This document shows, piece after piece, positions 1-5,025 of a stretch of DNA of 5,025 nucleotides. Each line of letters opens with the position of its first letter. Positions within the stretch are counted from its first letter, which is position 1. Position numbers and translations under genes: made by a program. This DNA comes from Clostridiaceae bacterium (lineage in GTDB: Bacteria; Bacillota; Clostridia; DSM-8532), in contig JANYKF010000343.1 of assembly GCA_025361665.1 (NCBI GenBank), positions 1 through 5,025 of the forward strand, given 5' to 3'. Under the pieces are notes generated by a model. That model had not been told where the DNA came from and did no database searches. It worked only from the letters and a program-made list of their open reading frames with translations.

Positions 1-149
1 CCCAGCTCCTCCAGACCCGGAAGGGAAAACCCCGGCAGCGCCTTCGCGATGTTGTCCAGGGTGTGGCTGCCCGCATCGCCGTATTTGGCGGCATCCGGCA
101 GCTCTCCGATGCCCACGCTGTCCAGTACGATGAGAATGGCTCTTTTCAT
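1..149 (-). CDS. deoB: Phosphopentomutase, N-terminal part (runs off left edge)
   Basis: This is the first 49 codons of a minus-strand gene whose remainder lies outside the window. It begins [20 protein letters not shown] and continues with [14 protein letters not shown], which is the characteristic N-terminus of DeoB in the alkaline-phosphatase-like metalloenzyme superfamily. Asp10 in the LVLDSVG-type motif (here IVLDSVG) is expected to be one of the two-metal (Mn2+) ligands. The family interconverts ribose-1-phosphate or deoxyribose-1-phosphate with the 5-phosphate in cytosolic nucleoside salvage. The start is fixed by an AGGAGG ribosome binding site at 156-161, six bases upstream of ATG. 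Its promoter must lie inside the divergent phosphoesterase gene. A weak pair, TTGAGC (246-251) and TATAGA (221-226), has a 19-bp spacer and is not convincing. Family assignment is firm. What lies downstream cannot be seen. Confidence 0.93.
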   Translation of the reverse strand, partial: MKRAILIVLDSVGIGELPDAAKYGDAGSHTLDNIAKALPGFSLPGLEEL

Positions 150-177
150 GAGTATCCTCCTGTGCTACGCTGTATGC

Positions 178-1065
178 ATGACGTTTTGGTTTTTGCTGGC
201 GGCGGTGGCCGTCCTGTTTCTCTATATGAGGCTGGAAGCCGGCTGGCTCAAGGTGGAACACATCACGGTCTCCAACCGGATTGGCATGAAGCTGGCCGTG
301 ATATCGGATCTTCATCCGTCTTTCTGCCGCATTTCACCCGATGCCGCCAAAGATGTCATGGAGCGGGAAAAGCCGGATCTGTTCCTGTTTCTCGGTGACG
401 CGCTGGACAAGCCGGACCATGTCGTGAAGGCCGCCGCGTGGCTTGGCCGCTGTGCGGGAGGGATTCCCGCCTTTGCCGTGCCCGGGAACCATGATGACAA
501 GTTTTTTGCGAAGAACGCCGGCTCAAGAGAAGCTTTCACGCTGGCGCTGCTCAAGGAAGGAATCCGGCTGGTGTCGGACGAACAGTTTCTCTTCGTAAAA
601 GGGACCCAGCGGTTGATGCTGACGGCCCTCGACGATCTGCCGCACGCACAGGCTCCGATAAAGCTGACGGCCCTCGACGATCTGCCGCACACACAGGCTC
701 CGATAAAGCTGACGGCCCTTGCTGATCTCCCTCATGTGCAGGCTCCGACCCGGATGCCTGGTGAAGCGGCGATCGAAGAATTTGCTTTTCACCTTGTTTT
801 CACCCACAACCCGCAGCGCATCGCCGAACTGTCCGAGGGGTACGCCGACTTCGCCGTGGCCGGCCATTTTCATGGCGGACAAATCTGGATGCCGTTCGGT
901 CTGGAATTCCACTTGTTCCGCAGGGAACCCCTCGGCCGCACCGGTGTCCGCCGTGGTTTGCATCGGGTGAATGGGATTCCGGTTTACCTGACGCGGGGAA
1001 TCGGAAATGTCATGTTCCCCTTGCGTTTGGGTGCCAGACCTGAAATCACCATAATAAACCTTTAG
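178..1065 (+). CDS. Membrane-anchored calcineurin-like metallophosphoesterase (YkuE type) with three 15-residue internal repeats
   Basis: From ATG 178 the product is 295 residues. Residues 2-17 (TFWFLLAAVAVLFLYM) form one hydrophobic segment, probably a signal anchor. The metal-binding motifs follow in family order: SDLH (Asp44, His46), LGDALD (Asp74), GNHD (Asn104, His105), THNP (His210) and GHFHGGQ (His230, His232). The C-terminal LTRGIGN...PLRLGARPEI block is typical of YkuE-like proteins. All expected ligands are present, so it should be an active two-metal phosphohydrolase; its substrate cannot be told from sequence. The oddity is a perfectly in-frame triplication of a 15-residue unit (residues 148-192) at the place where relatives have a single G-x-DD-type loop. 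The start is uncertain: neither ATG 178 nor ATG 148 has a good ribosome binding site. ATG 148 adds [10 protein letters not shown] and gives a longer, more normal membrane helix. The gene is divergent from deoB and convergent with the glycosylase gene. Confidence 0.85.
   Translation: MTFWFLLAAVAVLFLYMRLEAGWLKVEHITVSNRIGMKLAVISDLHPSFCRISPDAAKDVMEREKPDLFLFLGDALDKPDHVVKAAAWLGRCAGGIPAFAVPGNHDDKFFAKNAGSREAFTLALLKEGIRLVSDEQFLFVKGTQRLMLTALDDLPHAQAPIKLTALDDLPHTQAPIKLTALADLPHVQAPTRMPGEAAIEEFAFHLVFTHNPQRIAELSEGYADFAVAGHFHGGQIWMPFGLEFHLFRREPLGRTGVRRGLHRVNGIPVYLTRGIGNVMFPLRLGARPEITIINL
619..753 (+). repeat. Three tandem 45-bp units, in frame inside the metallophosphoesterase
   Basis: Units lie at 619-663, 664-708 and 709-753. 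They encode LTALDDLPHAQAPIK, LTALDDLPHTQAPIK and LTALADLPHVQAPTR. Units 1 and 2 differ at a single base (GCA to ACA, Ala to Thr), whereas unit 3 differs from unit 2 at about 13 of 45 bases. The first duplication is therefore older and the second recent. Each unit is 15 codons, so the frame is preserved. Confidence 0.97.
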
Positions 1066-1130
1066 CCGGCGCTGACGAGTGGGATGGGAAGTTTTTCGTT
1101 TTCCAGCCGGCACTGACGAGTGGGATGGGA
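1064..1130. repeat. 26-bp direct repeat, two copies 41 bp apart, in the convergent intergenic gap
   Basis: Copies lie at 1064-1089 and 1105-1130 and match at 25 of 26 bases; the only difference is G1071 against A1112. Each copy starts AGCCGGC and ends GACGAGTGGGATGGGA. The first copy begins on the last two bases of the phosphoesterase stop codon. A T-rich 15-base spacer (AGTTTTTCGTTTTCC) separates the copies. Each contains the palindrome GCCGGC, which could pair between copies for only six base pairs, so this is not a good terminator hairpin. Whether it is a dispersed genomic repeat or a local duplication cannot be decided here. Confidence 0.9.
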
Positions 1131-1146
1131 GCTCTTGCCCGATCGG

Positions 1147-1728
1147 CTAGACGTACTTCCCTTCCCTGCGCAGTTCATCCAGCTTCAGCCTGACTTTTTC
1201 CATATCCAGCCATAAATCTGATTTTTTTGCGGGATCCCTCAGAACAGCGGCCGGATGCCAAGTCGGCAGGATCAGGAAACCCTGTCTTTCCACCCATTGC
1301 CCCCGGGCGGCCGTAATCCGGATGTCCTTGTCGACAAGATGCCGTGCGGCTGTGCGGCCCAGGCAGACCAGAATGGCCGGCCGAAGCGTCTTCACTTGCC
1401 ATCGCAGCCAGGGCAGGCAGGCGGCGGCTTCCTCGTCGGAGGGCTCCCGGTTTCCCGGCGGACGACACTTGACGATGTTCGCAATATACCAGTCGGTCGG
1501 TTCGAACCGAAGGGATTCCAGCAGCAGGTCCAGCAGCTGGCCGGCCCTTCCGACAAACGCCTTTCCCTGCAAATCCTCCTGTTCGCCGGGGCCTTCGCCC
1601 ACCAGCAGCACCGGAACACGGTGCGGTTCTCCCCTTCCGATCACGACTTGCGTACGCGTCTCGCACAAGGGGCATTTCCGGCACTGCCTGCATGTTGCCT
1701 CAAACCGGCTCCAATTGTCTTCTTCCAT
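1147..1728 (-). CDS. Family 4 (4Fe-4S) uracil-DNA glycosylase
   Basis: The 193-residue product matches type 4 uracil-DNA glycosylases along its whole length, and about 200 residues is the normal family size. Cys19 and Cys22 (KCPLCETR) with Cys88 (VKCRPPGNR) and Cys104 (AAACLPWL) are the expected four iron-sulfur cluster ligands. Other landmarks are GEGPGEQED (44-52; relatives usually have Ala where Gly46 stands), FVGRAGQLLD (58-67), YIANIVKCRPP (81-91) and the C-terminal TWHPAAVLRDP (156-166) with the conserved His158. The family excises uracil from DNA, starting base excision repair of deaminated cytosine. An in-frame GTG at 1806 would add 26 mostly basic and polar residues. ATG 1728 is preferred because AAAGGAGGTG lies just upstream and the conserved domain begins soon after. 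The gene follows the phosphorylase gene by 74 bp with no terminator between, so co-transcription is likely. Confidence 0.92.
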   Translation of the reverse strand: MEEDNWSRFEATCRQCRKCPLCETRTQVVIGRGEPHRVPVLLVGEGPGEQEDLQGKAFVGRAGQLLDLLLESLRFEPTDWYIANIVKCRPPGNREPSDEEAAACLPWLRWQVKTLRPAILVCLGRTAARHLVDKDIRITAARGQWVERQGFLILPTWHPAAVLRDPAKKSDLWLDMEKVRLKLDELRREGKYV

Positions 1729-1730
1729 GC

Positions 1731-1740
1731 CACCTCCTTT
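1731..1740 (-). promoter_or_regulatory. Strong ribosome binding site of the uracil-DNA glycosylase gene
   Basis: On the minus strand this reads AAAGGAGGTG, almost fully complementary to the 3' end of 16S rRNA. It sits two bases before ATG 1728 (GGAGG is four bases away). It decides the start in favour of ATG 1728 over the upstream in-frame GTG at 1806. Confidence 0.85.
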
Positions 1741-1802
1741 CCTTCTGGCCTTCCTCTGCCCTTCTGCCATCCGGTGATCGTTCCACGCATTCTTCCTTTC
1801 CG

Positions 1803-3443
1803 TCACACCTTCCGGTACATTTTCCCTTCATATTCCGCAAGCATGCGCTTCATCGCGAAAGGCTCCCTGGTGGTGCGGATGGATTCCGCCATCATCCGGA
1901 TCCATTGTTCCCGCTGTTCATAATAAGTCGGCAACACTTCGTCCCGGAGCACTTTCTTCAGCGCCTTGAAATCATGCTTGTCGAGTTCCTCCGGGTCCTT
2001 GCTTTCGAACCCGTCTCCGAACTGCCACCCATTCACCCCATGAATGCAGGCCTCAGGCCACCATCCGTCGAGAATCGACAGGTTGAGCACCCCATTCATG
2101 GAGGCCTTCATGCCGGACGTTCCGGATGCTTCCTTCGGGCGGCGGGGATTATTCAGCCAAACGTCCGAACCGCGGGTCAGCATCTGTCCAATCTCCATGT
2201 CGTAGTTTTCAAGGAATACCACGGACCCGGGATAGTCGGCCGCCATCCTGACAATTTCCGCCACCAGCTTCTTGCCGATATCATCAAGCGGGTGCGCTTT
2301 CCCGGAAAACGCGATTTGCAGTTTCCCTTTTTGAAGCAGGGGGGCAATGAATTTCTTATCCGTGAAAATGAAGTCAGACCTTTTGTATGGCACGGCCCGT
2401 CTGGCGAAACCGATCAGCAGGACATCCGGATCGAGCTTTACCCCCGTCCTTTCCCGGATGAACTTCAGCAGTTTCTTTTTGTTGCCGGTATGCCGCTCCC
2501 ATAAGGCAGTGGCTGAATTCCAGCCGCCATCATATGCATCGGCCAGATCCAGCATTTTTTCGTCCACCCAGGTGGGAAGATGGATGGCATTGGTGATGCC
2601 GATGATATCGCATCGGTCTTTCACATCAGCCCACATCATGTTCGCCGTTTCCGCATGGAGGGAAGAGACAGCATTGGCCACGCGCGAAAGCCTCAATGCT
2701 CCGACTGTCATGTTGAAAGGGTTTCCCCCGATGGATTTGAGCTGGGACTTCGTCAGGCCGAGATTGGCGCCCATGTAGGACAGACGCTCGATCGGATGCG
2801 CCTCGTTGCCCTCGATGACCGGGGTGTGGGTTGTGAAGACGATTTGCTGGCGGGTCTTCGCACGCGCCTCTTCAAAGGTCGCACCCGCCTCCTGTTTCTC
2901 GTGCATCAGCTCAAACGCGGCAAGCAGGGCGTGCCCTTCATTGAAATGATACACGTCGGGATGAAGCCCGAGTGCGCGCAGCACCCGCACGCCGCCAATG
3001 CCCAGCACCATTTCCTGGGCTACGCGCTCCTCACCGAACCAGCCATACAGCTGCCCGGTGATCCAGCGCGCTTCCCCGTCATTTTCAGCAATATCCGTGT
3101 CCAGCAGATACAGGTTGTCAACCCCGAAATCAGTCACCTTCCAGGCCATGACGATGACATCCCGTCCCTTGATTTTTACGGGAACCCGGATACCGGTATC
3201 TTCCATGCCGATCATCGGATTCATCCCGTATGCATCGTACGGCCGTTTGGTTCTCGGGTCGATGACCTGCTCCCCGTATCCCTGTTTCCAGCGGATGCCC
3301 AGGCCGACAAGCCCTGTTTTCGCGTCTGCCGCGCCTTTCATATAATCTCCCGCAAGGATGCCGAGTCCGCCCGCATAGGTCTGCAAACGGTTGTCGAGGG
3401 CATATTCCATGCAAAAATACGCGACTGCCTGTTTCTTTCCCAT
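1803..3443 (-). CDS. glgP: Short-form alpha-glucan (glycogen/maltodextrin) phosphorylase, GT35 family
   Basis: The 546-residue product is a PLP-dependent alpha-glucan phosphorylase. It should release glucose-1-phosphate from glycogen or maltodextrin in the cytosol. Landmarks in order are YAGGLGILAGD (23-33, the glycine-rich N-terminal loop), HFNEGHA (166-172), THTP (206-209), FARRAVPYKRSD (346-357), FSGKAHPLDD (379-388) and SGTSGMKASMNG (440-451). Lys446 in the last motif is the expected Schiff-base lysine for PLP, matching the GTGNMK motif of classical phosphorylases. The protein starts directly at the catalytic fold, without the N-terminal extension found in longer members of this subfamily (about 700-850 residues) and much shorter than classical GlgP (about 800). 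It looks complete at both ends. The start at ATG 3443 is supported by AAAGGA at 3453-3458; a TTG two codons upstream is too close to that site. No glycogen synthesis genes are adjacent. The closest functional name is glgP, but substrate preference is not shown. Confidence 0.9.
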   Translation of the reverse strand: MGKKQAVAYFCMEYALDNRLQTYAGGLGILAGDYMKGAADAKTGLVGLGIRWKQGYGEQVIDPRTKRPYDAYGMNPMIGMEDTGIRVPVKIKGRDVIVMAWKVTDFGVDNLYLLDTDIAENDGEARWITGQLYGWFGEERVAQEMVLGIGGVRVLRALGLHPDVYHFNEGHALLAAFELMHEKQEAGATFEEARAKTRQQIVFTTHTPVIEGNEAHPIERLSYMGANLGLTKSQLKSIGGNPFNMTVGALRLSRVANAVSSLHAETANMMWADVKDRCDIIGITNAIHLPTWVDEKMLDLADAYDGGWNSATALWERHTGNKKKLLKFIRERTGVKLDPDVLLIGFARRAVPYKRSDFIFTDKKFIAPLLQKGKLQIAFSGKAHPLDDIGKKLVAEIVRMAADYPGSVVFLENYDMEIGQMLTRGSDVWLNNPRRPKEASGTSGMKASMNGVLNLSILDGWWPEACIHGVNGWQFGDGFESKDPEELDKHDFKALKKVLRDEVLPTYYEQREQWIRMMAESIRTTREPFAMKRMLAEYEGKMYRKV

Positions 3444-3452
3444 AACCAACCA

Positions 3453-3458
3453 TCCTTT
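3453..3458 (-). promoter_or_regulatory. Ribosome binding site of the phosphorylase gene
   Basis: The minus strand reads GAAAGGATGG with AAAGGA at this position, nine bases before ATG 3443. This spacing favours ATG 3443 over the TTG at 3449, which would leave only three bases. In the remainder of the gap between this gene and the purA terminator (3459-3530) I could not find a convincing sigma-A promoter, although the phosphorylase must start from its own promoter if the terminator is efficient. Confidence 0.65.
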
Positions 3459-3530
3459 CGAAGAGTGCCCTCATCCTTCTGGATTTCCATCCAATTTCTG
3501 CATTACCCCTTCATGGCAACAGCGAAACGA

Positions 3531-3563
3531 AAAACACCCCGCGAGCTTTTCTGCGGGGTGTTT
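3531..3563 (-). terminator. Intrinsic terminator of purA
   Basis: A perfect 11-bp stem is formed by AAACACCCCGC (3532-3542) and GCGGGGTGTTT (3553-3563), with a 10-base loop. Read on the minus strand, the hairpin is followed by a T-rich tail (GTTTTTCGTTTCG), which gives it direction for the purA transcript. It begins about 42 bases after the purA stop and separates purA from the phosphorylase gene. On the plus strand the tail is only TTT followed by GATCC, so any function there is weaker. Confidence 0.9.
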
Positions 3564-3576
3564 GATCCATCGTGGG

Positions 3577-5023
<1,447 letters not shown>

Positions 5024-5025
5024 TG

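Noticed and set aside
523..1113. Minus-strand open frame of 196 codons opposite the phosphoesterase
   Set aside because: Its apparent repeats (RQIVEGRQLYRSLCV) are only the reverse reading of the 45-bp array. There is no ribosome binding site and no family resemblance.
1064..1130. CRISPR-like repeat-spacer-repeat
   Set aside because: There are only two copies with a 15-base spacer, no third repeat and no cas genes.
1139..1146. Palindrome CCGATCGG beside the glycosylase stop codon
   Set aside because: Eight bases with no loop or T tract; too short to call as a terminator or operator.
1147..1806. Longer glycosylase starting at GTG 1806, overlapping the phosphorylase stop
   Set aside because: The added 26 residues are not family-like, and a near-perfect ribosome binding site stands before ATG 1728. 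Translational coupling through GTGTGA cannot be fully excluded.
1692..2504. Plus-strand open frame of 270 codons
   Set aside because: Antisense shadow spanning parts of the glycosylase and phosphorylase genes, with low-complexity His/Pro/Phe-rich content and no motifs.

Overview
The window looks like chromosomal housekeeping DNA from a moderately GC-rich Firmicute, probably in the Bacillales (Paenibacillaceae, Alicyclobacillaceae or Thermoactinomycetaceae type). This rests on strong AGGAGG-type ribosome binding sites, a near-consensus sigma-A promoter, a textbook intrinsic terminator and the protein families present. The genus cannot be fixed from this sequence alone.

Layout, left to right. 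The 5' end of deoB (phosphopentomutase) runs off the left edge on the minus strand (1-149). Divergent from it on the plus strand is a membrane-anchored calcineurin-like (YkuE-type) metallophosphoesterase, 178-1065 or from an earlier ATG at 148. It is followed by an 81-bp convergent gap carrying two copies of a 26-bp direct repeat. On the minus strand come a family 4 (iron-sulfur) uracil-DNA glycosylase (1147-1728) and, upstream of it, a short-form alpha-glucan phosphorylase (1803-3443); these two are probably co-transcribed. Next is a strong hairpin terminator (3531-3563) closing the purA transcript, then purA itself (adenylosuccinate synthetase, 3605-4879), with a clear promoter (4934-4962) and an upstream inverted repeat at the right edge (4996-5020).

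The genes do not form one pathway. deoB and purA both belong to nucleotide metabolism: deoB in ribose phosphate salvage, purA in the first committed step from IMP to AMP. The phosphorylase releases glucose-1-phosphate from storage glucan, the glycosylase removes uracil from DNA, and the phosphoesterase is a general membrane-associated hydrolase of unknown substrate. No mobile element, CRISPR array, RNA gene or defence system is visible.

The most unusual feature is a set of three independent short tandem or direct duplications in 5 kb: three 45-bp units in frame inside the phosphoesterase, two 26-bp copies in the adjacent convergent gap, and three 12-bp units across the purA stop codon. PurA also departs from the usual bacterial residues at several conserved positions.
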